A DNA stretch of 64,000 nt from Mesodorylaimus sp. YZB2_4 (GCA_030248295.1 JASANH010001470.1:203395-267394), one strand, 5' to 3'; shown: positions 12,054 to 22,998, numbered from the stretch's first letter. Notes: generated by a model not told the origin, from the sequence alone. Numbers and translations are program-made.

Positions 12054-13469
12054 GATTCTACCAGCGGGTCCCACCAGGTCACGCACGAGCCCCGCCCGGA
12101 ATAATAGATAGCAACATATCTACTGTATTATCTATGACCTGTGCCTGATGACTCCTGTTCATCTTTCGCTATTCATTATTTATTCATCTTTCGCTGCTGC
12201 TTTTTTGTCATCCTGAAATCAGAGAACGGGTGTGGGTTGCGAGCAGAACGCGTAGTGGTAGGGCTCACGAGACCAATAGATTCGGGCTCCGGAAAGGAAC
12301 ATACCTTCAACAGTTGTACTGTATGTACAGTGCACTACATTTCAGCATGCAGTAGTCTGGCATGTGTTCGAATTGTACTCTTTGCTGACTGGGGCCTACT
12401 GCCGATCTCAGAATCCAGGACCAAATGAGGCTCATGATCGATCCTAAACAGCGTTTTATTGTCATGTCTATTACGATTACTATTACCTATTCAGGAAACT
12501 TATAAATCAGTACCCACTGCCACGAAAAGCAGTCAGCATGGGCAGGAAAAACATAAACCCCTAAACTCACCTATAGAACGATACAGCAGAGCTTGGCGAC
12601 TCGTTAATTTTTACAAAATTTTTTCGGCGCCCTTTCAGAAAACAAAGATTTTTTAGAGCTTACGATTCTTTAGGGTTGGCCCAATAGCATGATCGAAATT
12701 TCCTAAAAATCAACAGTTTATGCTTTTGGTGTTTCGGGGTTTGGCCCTCAAGATGAGGAAGGGACCCTTGCATTTTCACACTGACCAAAACTTTTCACAC
12801 CCCACCCCTCCGTCTTCGGTGAGCAGTGTATCATCAGTCAGCTTCACAGCTTTTGTGCGTGCCACTGGAGCTGTTAACACGCCTAAGAATTACTTTGTTT
12901 CGATAATCTCTGCCTCAACAGCAGACGCTTGCGTAACTCTTTTAGAAAGAGCGACTGTTGTGAAATAATTTTGCTTGAAAATAACAAAGACTATGGTGCC
13001 ATGGTAAATGCACCATGGCTGGTCAAGCCTACTAAATTTCAAGGACAAGCAAGCGAAATGGTATGGCCAGGTAGCTCTCTTCTGCAAGACATAATACACA
13101 CGTATTACTTCCGCCTCTGCATTAGGCTTGACATTATCACGAATTAGGAACCCACTATAGTCAGTTTTTGCGTCTGTTATGAGTGATGTCATGTTGTTGT
13201 TCGTGCTTCTTCGCTCTCGTGCCGCGGGTTCGGGCTTATCTTACAAGCGATCGGTCCGAGGTCTTCAATAGCCCAAGCCTGATAGAAAGGCTTATTCCTG
13301 CAGAGTGTCGATCACTAAGACCCCGATTCCTCAACAAACCTCTCAGGCGTGTATGCCGCCGCGCCTCCCAAGGGTGCCTGCAACTGCTCCGTGCAGTGAT
13401 ACTAGCCTGGCTGCTGGTCGAATGCACCCGGTCCTAAGATGCCTACGCTGGCGAGCAGTTCCGCTGTCG

Positions 13470-13592
13470 ATGGCGCAGTAATGACTCAGTCAACACCAGA
13501 GGATCCTTTACGAAGCACAACAATGCACGACGATGTCTCAACCGTCCTAGACCTTACCCACAGACAAATCCGCAGACAAAACAAATACCTGC
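13470..13592 (+). repeat. Dispersed repeat, also near 26588-26697
   Basis: The words GCAGTAA..., CAACACCAGAGG, ATGCACGA..ATGTCTCAAC and AAATCCGCA occur in the same order here and at 26588-26697. The length is about 110-120 bp and the two copies are moderately diverged. It overlaps the start of a long but probably spurious ORF. The family is unknown. Confidence 0.55.
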
Positions 13593-13700
13593 CCTGGAGT
13601 CAACTCCTGGACTCTTTCAGTATGAACCAAGGGGAACGACGACCGCAGAGGCCCTTTGAGAGTATGCTAATCGAAGTCCCTGGCTGGCGCCTGGCCTGCC

Positions 13701-13772
13701 CCACAGCTCTGCTAATAGGGTGGACAACACAAGAGGCCACAGCTCTGCTAATGGGGTGGACAACACAAGAGG
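13701..13772 (+). repeat. Tandem duplication, 2 x 36 bp
   Basis: A 36-bp unit (CCACAGCTCTGCTAAT...) is repeated once with a single visible change. The unit is a multiple of three, so the ORF through it stays open. Confidence 0.75.
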
Positions 13773-15095
13773 GTGGCTCCCCACAAATTCAGAACAAAAC
13801 AGATGGAATCGAATCGAGTGAAAACAAGCAAGGGAGAGCCCCGATCTCTCCCGGCGGCCTGCTCTCATCCCGCCCTGACTCCTCCTCACCGAGCCGACTA
13901 CTCGAGCCACACCCCCCAAGAATTACAAGCGCCCCCAAACGGCAATGGTCTCAACACGTCCCTCTCACGATTAGTGTTTATATGAATTATATAGGTTTCT
14001 GTACGCTCAAAACTTTTATTGGACGAAAATCTGAAAATTGAGAATCTAAATCAAAAAGAGTTTTTCTTTTTCCACTTTTTCCAGGCATGGAGAGTTAACA
14101 TTGACTGTGGTTCAAATAGACTTTGCGGTCGCGGATCAAACTTATCAAACCGCAGTGGCCAAACAACTTTAGCTTACGCGCACATCAGTTGGAACTGCAG
14201 ACGTTGAGGGTTTTAGGTCGATCAGCTTAGCCTGCCAAGCCCATAGCCTACGTTTAATGCAGATTACGAGCGCATTGACATTGCAGACAGATTGGGTCTC
14301 TTGTCAGGCACAGTTTGCAAGAGGCTGATGAGGAAATGCATCTGGACTCTCGGTGGCTAGGGCCCTATTGATGCGGCTTGCTCCCTCTTGTAAAGAACGC
14401 GCCTCACATTTACGCGCATGCACCTACCGATGTCAACATCAAAGGCAAAATGTGTGCAAGTCTAATAGGATTCTCAGAGGCCTCCTGCTTGACATCCAAG
14501 GAACTCTGCTTCTTCAGGGGTGTAATTGTGGGTCAGCTTAGGTGATAACTACGTCGGGATTATGAGTAGTGTCTGCTAACCTAATGACTGATTACGGCCT
14601 GGGCAGACATATCCAGCTGCATCGCTGTGCCTTTTTATGTAAAGCCACCTTTAGCAGTGCGATAAATTGACACAAAATGAATGATCTTTCGCAAGACAAT
14701 GCACGCATCCTTGATTTTGGATTTTAGCATTATTTTCAAATTCATATCTCATATGCAAATCTCGGCTCCTGGAAGATAAGATAAAAATTTAGATATTCAT
14801 CTGCGAAAAGATATAGATATGATATCTCTGAAGATATGAGTATGTATTACATGCAGATATGGACATCCATATCAATAAGTCTAATCACACACACGGTTTT
14901 TCCATTTTTTAATGATGACCAAAGTATTGCAAACTGACAATTTTTACTTTGACGACTGATTTGTCCCACCTTCGTGAAAGATTTAGCTTTTCTTCGGGAA
15001 TCACAAATATTCAAATATGTATTTGATTGATTTGATGTCCACACGGCCTTCAAAAATGTGATAACTGTGCATATGTGAATGCAAGGTATCACAAA

Positions 15096-17144
15096 TCACA
15101 CATCCTCGACTGCATCACTCCATAGTTTCTTCTGTATGCGCTTTGTGTATCTGTTTTCTTCCGGCCCACTGGCTGGCATGGTGATAATGGCTCTTCTTCC
15201 TTTCATACCGATTTTCCAAATGTCAGATTGCAATGTTCCGACATTGACACTAATTTGACTCATCTCGTTTTGTAAGTTCAGCATTTTCAATTCGATTTCT
15301 CGCACCAGCCGATCATTGGCTTTTCGCGCATCGGGTGGGCCATTAATCAGCAAATCTATATCACCCCGTTCCATATATTTTGAGAAAATTTTTGACCATG
15401 ATGGGACTACCGCTAAATGCTTTTCAAACTCGGCTTTTTTACGTAGTCGATGGACTTGATAGGTGCACGCTATTAATCTCCAAATACCTAAAATACTGAT
15501 CCCCAGAAAAAGTGATACCATTCCACCAATTTCTGCTACAAAATGCGCTGAGCCGAAAATATATTTTGCCTCGTATACTGTATAGAATTTATCATCGCAC
15601 TGAAAAGTGATGAGTGCAGTTGCACATATTTCGTGATCTGCGTCCTCCTTTAGACAAATCAGATTGCCATCGCTAGTGTAATCGACCAGAACCTGATAGT
15701 CGTTCTTCCAAATTCGACATGGTTCCTGCTCCTTGCAGTCATTTTTATGCAATCTTGACATTGTCCAAGTCAGGTCTTGCATACATTTTTTGTATTTCTT
15801 AACCTCACAATAAATAGAGTTTTCTCTTGATAGCTTTGGATTTTCTTGTCCATGAGTTGAATGGTCATCCTGTGATTGTCTTGGATTTTCTTGTCCATGA
15901 GTTGAATGGTCATCCTGTGATTGTCTTGGATTTTCTTGTCCATGAGTTGAATGGTCATCCTGTGATTGTCTTGGATTTTCTTGTCCATGAGTTGAATGGT
16001 CATCCTGTGATTGTCTTGGATTTTCTTGTCCATGAGTTGAATGGTCATCCTGTGATTGTCTTGGATTTTCTTGTCCATGAGTTGAATGGCCATCTTGTGA
16101 TTTTTCTGAATACTTTGCTTTTTTTGATAGAAACTTTTCGAATTTGGGAACCAGATGTCTGAAACTGAATGGAACACAGTCACAATGATCGAACACTGCG
16201 TCCAAATATCGCCGAAATTCGCATTCATTGTCGAATCCAGTCATAATCGATTTTTCGGCGCTGATTTCCTTGTCAGTGGTACAAGCTTTTTCCGTTTTAG
16301 TGCTATCGTAAATTCCCATATTCCTGATTTTCACAGTCACTGTTGGAATTTTATCCAATTTCGACTCAATTTTCGGAGATACATAATCCGGGAAGCTAAT
16401 TTCCATTGAATTACCATCAGACAGGTTTATGGGCGAATACTTCTCAGTAATTTTGCCAAAAGCAAAAGTAAAAGAAGAATTTTTTGGACTTAAACTTTCT
16501 TGCAAATTAATCGATACGCACATTTTATCACTGCTGATATGAATTGGTGATATGGCCTCACCAAAATCAGGGATAATTTGTTTGAATAAAGTTGGTTTCA
16601 ATTTCTTCCAAATCGCTTCTTCAGTTTCAACAAGCTCCTTGCTTCCGATATTCTCATTTAAATCATTAAAAAGGATTTGGGCGCAACTATGGTTTCCAAA
16701 AGCCAAACTGCAAGTTATTGCAGCATTGTCAAGGTAATTAAATTGTTCTAAAAGGATAACTGCATTGATCATCTCGTCCTCACTCAGTTGCTCAGTTCCG
16801 TGTTTTTCATGCGTGGTAAAATTTTTACTCAAAAACTCTGCGATCGATTTTTCAAAATCGATTCTTTTTTCGTGGATTTCATCGATCGATAAAATGCCAG
16901 ACCATACTTCGGGAAATATTGTGTCGTGGTAATCGATACAAATGTAGGCATTGTCCAAAAAGGGGAAATCTTCATCCACTTTAACATATTTGATTAAAGT
17001 GTGTTGATTTTCGTGTTGATATTCTTCGAAAAGAAGACTAAATTGCCAAACTACAAATATCCATAATATAAGTAAAACAAATGCGTGATAATAAAAATTT
17101 TTATAACTGGGAAGGCGAAGATGGAAAAACGACAAGAAAGACAT
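15096..17144 (-). CDS. DEG/ENaC (amiloride-sensitive) sodium channel family protein
   Basis: One uninterrupted ORF of 682 codons. It has a short cytosolic N-terminus, TM1 at about residues 18-40, and a large Cys-containing ectodomain. The family mark CDCVPF (ASC pattern C-x-C-x-P-F) falls near residues 315-325. Six 15-residue repeats occupy about residues 347-436, then Cys-rich segments follow. TM2 at about 538-560 has the family GxS-type pore segment (GGMVSLFLGISILG). A 119-residue C-tail includes a likely coiled coil. Homologues form trimeric sodium channels gated by force, acid or peptides; the ligand here is unknown. It is longer than the usual 500-600 residues because of the repeat block and tail. 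A 2-kb intronless ORF is unusual beside intron-rich neighbours; retroposition or intron loss are possible. Confidence 0.88.
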   Translation of the reverse strand: MSFLSFFHLRLPSYKNFYYHAFVLLILWIFVVWQFSLLFEEYQHENQHTLIKYVKVDEDFPFLDNAYICIDYHDTIFPEVWSGILSIDEIHEKRIDFEKSIAEFLSKNFTTHEKHGTEQLSEDEMINAVILLEQFNYLDNAAITCSLAFGNHSCAQILFNDLNENIGSKELVETEEAIWKKLKPTLFKQIIPDFGEAISPIHISSDKMCVSINLQESLSPKNSSFTFAFGKITEKYSPINLSDGNSMEISFPDYVSPKIESKLDKIPTVTVKIRNMGIYDSTKTEKACTTDKEISAEKSIMTGFDNECEFRRYLDAVFDHCDCVPFSFRHLVPKFEKFLSKKAKYSEKSQDGHSTHGQENPRQSQDDHSTHGQENPRQSQDDHSTHGQENPRQSQDDHSTHGQENPRQSQDDHSTHGQENPRQSQDDHSTHGQENPKLSRENSIYCEVKKYKKCMQDLTWTMSRLHKNDCKEQEPCRIWKNDYQVLVDYTSDGNLICLKEDADHEICATALITFQCDDKFYTVYEAKYIFGSAHFVAEIGGMVSLFLGISILGIWRLIACTYQVHRLRKKAEFEKHLAVVPSWSKIFSKYMERGDIDLLINGPPDARKANDRLVREIELKMLNLQNEMSQISVNVGTLQSDIWKIGMKGRRAIITMPASGPEENRYTKRIQKKLWSDAVEDV
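15838..16107 (-). repeat. Coding minisatellite, 6 x 45 bp
   Basis: Six head-to-tail 45-bp units encode SQDDHSTHGQENPRQ. The first five in plus-strand order are almost identical. The terminal unit nearest 16107 carries a few changes (GGCCATCTTGTGA instead of GGTCATCCTGTGA) and stands at the N-terminal side of the protein. All reading frames on both strands stay open through the array because the unit is in triplets and lacks stops, which creates misleading ORFs at 15770-16228 and 15827-16162. Confidence 0.97.
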
Positions 17145-17754
17145 GACATCAGCAGCTTGCGTGGAAAAAGAGTATGCTTCTAGGTTCTAGATCTGAGTTT
17201 CTAGAATCAGGAAATGTCAATAAGCATGTCCTTTTGGGGAGTGGCTGAAAAAAAACAAAAGACACGCTCGGACTCATTTGAAACCTAGGCCAGCGTGATG
17301 TCGCAATTGGACGAGTTTAGGTACCATGATAAACGTCGCTAGGGGAACCGGGTCAACAGCAGGGCCTGGTTGGGATCTAACAAAAGACTTGGTTTAGAAT
17401 ATTTTAACAAGGGAGAAGGAGGTGGGTGGAGAAGACAACTAAAAGAGTCAGGTGATCGTAGTGGAAAGTATCTGGAAAAGTTTCTTTGAGTCGACCTAAC
17501 CAACACTACCAAACCAATATGACCTTCTCAACTAAATAGCTTACTCAACTGTTGCAAAAGCAGTTTTCGAGCATAAGTAACGCGCGGGCTCTGCGTTACT
17601 CTGCATCTACGTAGTGCCAATTGTCACGATTTGTGAGTCTAATGTGCTGAGGACCCGTTTCTATTTAGAAAAGTGACAGATAACCAAATACTCAAATACT
17701 TTTAGGTGAAATTAGTCTGAGGTGGGGAAACTATGGCATGTCTTACTTTATTTA
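17145..17754. other. Upstream region of the channel gene
   Basis: This is the 5' flank of the DEG/ENaC ORF. I see no clear TATA box at a sensible distance and no other gene. Confidence 0.3.
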
Positions 17755-17896
17755 AAGCCAAGCATCATACAGCGCACTCGAGGACTATGGAACACATAAA
17801 ACAATCACATGTTACCCAGACGGGAGTCGAACCCTCCCTTGTAGTGCGCGCCCAGCGTGAGACACAGACGCCTTAACCGCTAAGGCCACAGAGCCA
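17755..17896 (-). mobile_element. tRNA-derived SINE, family S1, copy 2
   Basis: The minus strand reads a tRNA-like head with an A-box segment (TGGCCTTAGCGGTTAAGG) and an intact B box (GGTTCGACTCC), then the family body with CTCGAGTGCGCTGT and GCTTGG. A long Leu/Ser-type variable region may indicate the ancestral tRNA. The 5' and 3' acceptor strands do not pair well, so this is not a functional tRNA. It shares head and body with 11905-12053. Confidence 0.68.
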
Positions 17897-19068
17897 GGTT
17901 TGGGCTCAGGTTCCCAGTTCGACCCGAACCCAACCCAAAAATTTTTGAGTCGAACTCAACCCAAACCCCTTTTAAAAGCCGAACTTAACCCATTCGCTAA
18001 TGAACCCACCCCCAACCCATAAAAACCCATATTTTTTAAAAACTGCTCACAGCAAAAAACCAGTTTTGTTCAGCAAAGTATATTATCAGTATGACGCATA
18101 TTTTGTGCCAATGTTATCGTTCTTTACTAAACGACATGAGGAAAAGCGATCTTGGCATGGCGGCTTTACTCAAAAGTCTCCTTTGAGAGAAAAGTTGGGA
18201 GCCCATGTCTGTAGTGGAAGAGTCTCCCCTGGCCTCCCCAGGGTTTCAGATAGCACATTTGTAACAATGCGCATAACTCTGAAAGTTGACGTTCCAAGTC
18301 GTACCCCACTCGCATCTTCCATCATCTGAAGGATCTGCAGAGATATCAGATGCAACTTATCTAGCAAGGTATTGAAAATGGCATGATCTAATTTGATCGC
18401 ACATTCAAACTCAGTTTTGTACTCCTTCTAGAAAAGATCGTCAACCTGAGAAATTATCCTGGTCATATCTCAACGACCACTCCCTTTTCGAGCTGGAAGC
18501 TTCAAATAAAATGACCCTGCTGATAAACCATTCTCAACATGCCACTGCTTACAAGCCCTGCTCCTCGACTATGCTGGTCTCTCATCGTCATATTCAACTG
18601 CCAAAGAACAAAAGGGCAGGATTTCCATTTAAAAAATGACTAAACCAATGAATAACCCACTACAAGGCCTATGAACCTCCTTCTGACTAGTAACCGGTGA
18701 TCAGATGAATATGGCGGTTTGTTTTAAGAGTGTTCAAAAAGTTTCAAGTCTAGGCTTTTTCTGAAAATTTGTGAGTTTCTGAGCCCAGATCGCTTATTGT
18801 TCTTGTTAATAAGTCCTGCAACATTCGGCAATGTCGATGGCTCATTTTGGAAAAACAAGAGTCTCTTGTGGACCTTGTAACTTGGTGAAACCTGGCCCTG
18901 ATGTAATTCATAGCTATTCTAATCTTTTTTGCGGAAGAAAAGAACATTTCTCCCCTCGCTCTTGGCTCTGGGTCACTTTTGTTGGAGGGGGCTAGTCTTG
19001 AAAGACCCCAACTGTTGACTTCTGTTTCGTCTCACGTCAGGATGACGGTTGTAGGTCATTCCGTCCCC
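17897..19068. other. Intergenic; CGAACCC-type simple sequence at left
   Basis: About 17915-18025 is rich in related words (GACCCGAACCCAACCC, AACCCACCCCCAACCC), like the GGGTC-rich termini of the element at 27025-27680, and may be a decayed relative. The remainder holds only short unsupported ORFs. Confidence 0.4.
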
Positions 19069-19144
19069 GCCATTTCGTCCCTGGCCATTTCGTCCCTGGC
19101 CATTTCGTCCCTGGCCATTTCGTCCCCGGCCCATTTCGTCCCCA
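19069..19144 (+). repeat. Tandem array of a 15-bp unit
   Basis: About five copies of GCCATTTCGTCCCTG with small changes. It lies in an otherwise featureless stretch. A single similar motif (GGCCATTTCGT) recurs near 61283. Confidence 0.85.
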
Positions 19145-19439
19145 GTTGTCTAATCGACTCACTATGTCCTCAATGTACTGTATACTCGTATGTACTTGTC
19201 ACAGAAAAAAGTGATGTCGACCAAGAATGCAATAACGATGAAGCACCATCCATAACGTTAACCAAACCTAAGCCAACTTATAGTTATATGCAATACCACT
19301 TAAATAAGAAATAAGATCACGATTTGAATCTTCAACGATGGTCTTGATACGGGCAGATGGCCGCGTACTTCTTGCTCTTTCTCGAGTTTCCGGGGTTTCC
19401 AGCCACTAGCTGAGCGACCTCGTACTGTGCATTCCTTGT

Positions 19440-19800
19440 TTTTTTTTCAAATTATCGATAAAGCGAAAAACATGAGGGAACGAAGAACCACAGATCTCTT
19501 AAAAGCCTCGATTCCAGCCTTCAACGTCGTTGTTGGTGCGATGTTGATCGTCCAAAGTACTCTGGTACATGTTCCAAAGCTGAATCGGGAACAGCGGTGC
19601 TTGCCGACGTCGACGTTGTCTTCGGCCAATATATGTATCCTCGAAGTAGTTGGCAACTGGCAGCGCCTCACCAGGGAAATTTTCGTTTTCCACTAACTGT
19701 TCAAAGGCATCGATCACTGAAGGCGGTGGCACAAACGCGACGGCTAAAATCATTCGCGTCCAAAGAGCGAAGTCTGATATTCGAAGAGATTTGATGAGGA
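19440..19800 (-). pseudogene. MULE-type transposase C-terminal remnant
   Basis: The minus-strand frame contains a stretch ending TNNDVEGWNRGF, the conserved C-terminal signature (TNNxxEGWHxxF) of many animal MULE transposases. It is preceded by FEQLVE, a Tyr/Phe-rich segment and an Arg-rich IGRRQRRRR. A stop follows GF, but the frame then continues with a family-like FPHVFRFIDNLKKKQ. The catalytic core, SWIM finger and terminal repeats are not seen. It abuts the broken end of a gag sequence at about 19.88 kb, so either the LTR element inserted into it or a rearrangement joined them. Confidence 0.65.
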
Positions 19801-19884
19801 AAAACCCACCGTACCACTGACAATTAAGTTCGAAACAATAACAAAGACATTGCATCAGAGCACTGAGGTTATTTATGCTCGTAT

Positions 19885-22162
19885 GTTTGCCAATTTGACT
19901 GAGGCTGATGTTGGCACAGACGCTGGAGGGAACGATGATGGGGTTGAATCAGATAGTGTCGATAAAATTGAATTGCGTAGTTGCCCTTTTGCTGCATGGA
20001 GTTCGACTTCATCAAAACTGGCTCCGCTCGGTTCGTCGACATATTGTTCTTGGATGATCTTCGCTAATTCTGGGGGCATATGACTACGAAAGGTGTCGAT
20101 TAGTAGCCATCGAAGCGTCGATATAGGTGTGTCGGGGAACGCTTTTGTGGCGGCAAGCTCCAATCGATTTGCATATTCGAGGTACTGTTCTCCAGGCATT
20201 GGTTTGGTTTGCTTGAATTGCGTGTGTAGATATGACTCGTCGCGGAATTGAAATTGCACGCACATCGCTTTCGTTACTTGGGACCATGTGACGATTGATT
20301 GATCCGGAAATTTGCAAATGAACTGACGCAACCAATGGGAGGCTTTGTCTCCTAAAAACAGAGGCAGTACGGTTAGCAGGTCCCGATCAGATGTTGCCTG
20401 ATACGCCTTCATGCGAAATTTGAAATCGGCCAGCCACTCGTCCAACGGCGGTGAGCCTTGTTGTCCGGTATACTTGTCGATGTTGACTTGCGGAATTTTG
20501 CCTTTATCCAACGCAATTTGGATACGCGAGCCGGCCAACGCGTTTTGCTGTGCGTGTTGTAGCTGACCAGGTGGAGGTGCGTTTGCATTGTGGGCTCGTC
20601 GACGCTCGTACGTTGCAAGATCGATGCTTTCAGTTGATTGAGCGATGGTGTTGCCAGTTTGTGCGACCATAGCTGGCACAGCTAGGTTGGTGACAGAAGA
20701 GGAGATTGCTTTTGCCAGATCGGATAAGGCAGGAACAATCGTGGCTTGCATGGTTTCCTTGATTATCGCTTGTAGATCGGGCGGTTGGTTGGAAGAGGCC
20801 GTTGGAACTGGCGGAGTAACCTGGACTAGCGTCGGCTTTGGTGGATCAGTTGGTTGAGGAGGATTCCGACGCAGCTGTTCGTTCTCCCGCTGAAGTCGTT
20901 GGATCATTGCGGTTTGCTCCTTGTCCTTCCTCTGCATATCGGTGATTTCATAGGACGCCAATGACAGCTCGTTATCGTGCGCCTGACACCATTCGATCAG
21001 TGTCTCGCGGGGAACTTGAGACAGGTCGTCGGCCGGTGGGGGGGGGCGGGACGATTATCTGACCTTGTACTGGTGGATCAGTGAACTCAACGTGGCGTTG
21101 TTAGGGCTGCAAGCCAGTACCCGAGGACGAGGCCTGTTGACTGGTAGCAACGTCGGGCTTTGAACTCGACGGGGTTCCGACTTTCTGCTGACGGTCCGTT
21201 GGCAGACCCCACGCTTGCGCACGGGCGTCACACACGAGTGGCTGCTTCGTGACGGGGTGTAAGTACCTGACATCGAGAGGGGTTGTTATATAGAAATCGG
21301 CAAAAACCCCACCTGTAGGATAAGTCGTCGTAATCTTATTGAGCCAGAATTGCATCAAATCGGTTTCTGGGCCAAACGTGTGGTCCAAATCGGACTGAGC
21401 GAGGGCGAGGGCCGCTGATGACACTGCTTGGCGGAGTGCGTCGACGTCATCTTGATTGCCAGGTTCAGGGGGTGCTTGAGGAACCAATGAACGGAGCACA
21501 TTCCGCCAAAAGCGAAGGCTGTCGTACCATTCAAATTGTGACCACGAGAACCAGTCACTGGTTACAATCTTGACGGGGGGAACGTCAAGTGGATCGAACC
21601 GTTCTTGGGACTGTGGCGGATCATTGGCACGGGGATCTGGATTGGAGCGGGCATAGGCGGGGCACACCGGGATGACTCCAGTACTAGGTTGGTGACCACC
21701 CTGAGCAGAGGAACGGACATCAGGTTGCTTACTCTGCTCTGCTTTGTCCATTTTCGCTTGCATCGCCTGTAGTTGAGCCTCGAGGAGCCATCTTTAACCG
21801 TTCTTGGGCAAATTTTGATCTTTCTTCGGCCCATTGCTGCTCTCGTCGTTCGATTGCACTCCGTATTGACTCGGCATGACGCCTGGCACTGTCTGCCTCC
21901 ACGACAGCTGCAACGGCACGTTCGTACGATTCGGACACTGTTGGTCTTGGACTTGTCACGGTCACGGACTTGGTCACGGACTTGTTTGGCCTGTTCAACC
22001 GAGATGAGCTGCCGTCGAGCTGCGGGGGGGGGGGGGGGGTAATCGGTCGCGCTCATCGGGGGGGGGGGGGGGGGGCGGATCGACGGCCGTGATCTGAACA
22101 GTAGACTCTTCGACGGGATTCTCGTCGGTGACCTGATCAGCATTTGGCGGCTGATCGGCCAT
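19885..22162 (-). pseudogene. Gag of Ty3-like LTR element, copy 1 (broken)
   Basis: Starts at an ATG at 22162 (MADQPPNADQ). The N-terminal part is interrupted by two C homopolymers (22058-22075 and 22024-22039) and a short duplicated VRDQVRD segment, then continues as a helical stretch (ESYERAVAAVVEAD...). The frame shifts near the KMAP / EAQLQAMQAK junction exactly as in copy 2, and shifts again near a G run at about 21.04 kb. The rest, to 19885, carries the capsid-like core: DEWLADFKFRMKAYQATSD, then LLTVLPLFLGDKASHWLRQF, the pattern of Ty3/Gypsy-type retrotransposon gag. The C-terminal nucleocapsid and protease are absent. In a live element Gag would assemble the particle that packages its RNA. 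Confidence 0.8.
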
Positions 22163-22288
22163 TTAGGGAAGAATAATTGGCGAAATCGATGAGTGGCTTG
22201 CAAAGCCTGGCTAGTATCGGGCGGGAGTGAGGTGGAGAATCGGTGGATAGGATGCACGGCTCACACGGGTTGGAGACCGGCAATGGGA

Positions 22289-22544
22289 ACCAATATAAGA
22301 CCACTTGTCTTATAGAGAAGGTTTACCACTCGACCGCACCGAGTACACGCAGGCATGACACTGATTAGAGAACGAGCATCTACCCAGAGAGCAAAAGTGC
22401 ACTGGCACAAAACAAATAAACAACATACATCAGACAAAGGGAGGACCAGTTCCACACACAGCAATCACCAAATATCACCAGACAGGCCTAATATCGAACG
22501 AGGTCATATTCATTTGCATATCCTGATCTTCATTCCCCCTTACA
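22289..22544 (-). repeat. 5' LTR of gag-family element, copy 1 (256 bp)
   Basis: On the minus strand it starts TGTAAGGGGGAATGAAGA and ends near TATATTGGT. It has the same length and order as the LTR pair at 29471-29726 and 34394-34649. The segment just inside (TTCCCATTGCCGG...) is the expected primer-binding area and matches copy 2. Confidence 0.85.
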
Positions 22545-22547
22545 CCA

Positions 22548-22998
22548 ACCTTCGTTCGGGATCACTTTTTTCGGGATCGGGATCGGGATTCGCTCAATCC
22601 CGGCCGGGATCGGATTTCTAGAGTGTCATTTTTTCACTCTTTTTTCGATGTAGGTAACCTACAGCCCGCCCCAAGTAGCCAGCAAATATAGAGCTAAAAA
22701 CTTTTATGCGCAGTATTCATCATTGCATTCAAAATCATACTAGCAAAAAGACCTAAAGTCAGTCACCAATTAGCAAACAAATCCCTCTCTTCCTCTTTAC
22801 CAGTTCAATCATTCACTAAAGTTTTTCCAGCTTACCCTTCTGGAACACTCCCTTCCCGATCCCTTCCTCTCCCCTTCCCCTTCTTCACACATCTCCACAA
22901 AATACAATCCCGACCTTTTTTTTTATCGGGATGGATTGGGTTCGGGAGGGGCGATCCCGACCGGGATCGGGATCGGGATCCCGAACGAACGCTAGTAC
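22548..22998. mobile_element. Inverted-repeat element with CGTTCGGGATC ends (MITE-like)
   Basis: The left end reads CTTCGTTCGGGATC followed by several CGGGAT repeats. The right end reads GGGATCCCGAACGAACGCT, the inverse. The interior is AT-rich and non-coding. A further GATCCCGAACGAACGCT end occurs alone near 62380, so this is a dispersed family. It begins 3 bp beyond the LTR of the gag element. Confidence 0.6.

Larger units (their letters stand above)
12054..15095. other. Intergenic, repeats only
   Basis: No gene is supported across these 3 kb. A 200-codon ORF at 13439-14041 contains a dispersed repeat and a 36-bp tandem duplication, and it has no domain. Around 14720-14870 the sequence is AT-rich with many GATAT/ATATC words, a low-complexity tract. 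The 3' end of the channel gene lies at the right edge. Confidence 0.4.
19885..22544 (-). mobile_element. Truncated LTR retroelement, gag-only family, copy 1
   Basis: On the minus strand this copy has its 5' LTR at 22544-22289, then leader and gag. It ends abruptly after the SASVKLA segment at about 19885, losing the zinc-knuckle, protease and 3' LTR present in copy 2 (29471-34649). The gag architecture and LTR match copy 2 in the opposite orientation. The junction abuts a MULE transposase remnant. Confidence 0.8.

Noticed and set aside
13439-14041. 200-codon plus-strand ORF
   Set aside because: It overlaps a dispersed repeat and a 36-bp tandem duplication, has no domain or splice signal, and a related repeat at 26588 does not keep the frame.
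15838-16107. Regular direct repeats that could suggest a CRISPR array
   Set aside because: Units are head to tail with no spacers, encode protein in frame with a channel, and the genome is eukaryotic.
15770-16228. ORFs of 152 codons (minus) and 111 codons (plus) overlapping the DEG/ENaC gene
   Set aside because: They exist only because the 45-bp coding repeat is open in every frame; outside the array they have no protein-like features.
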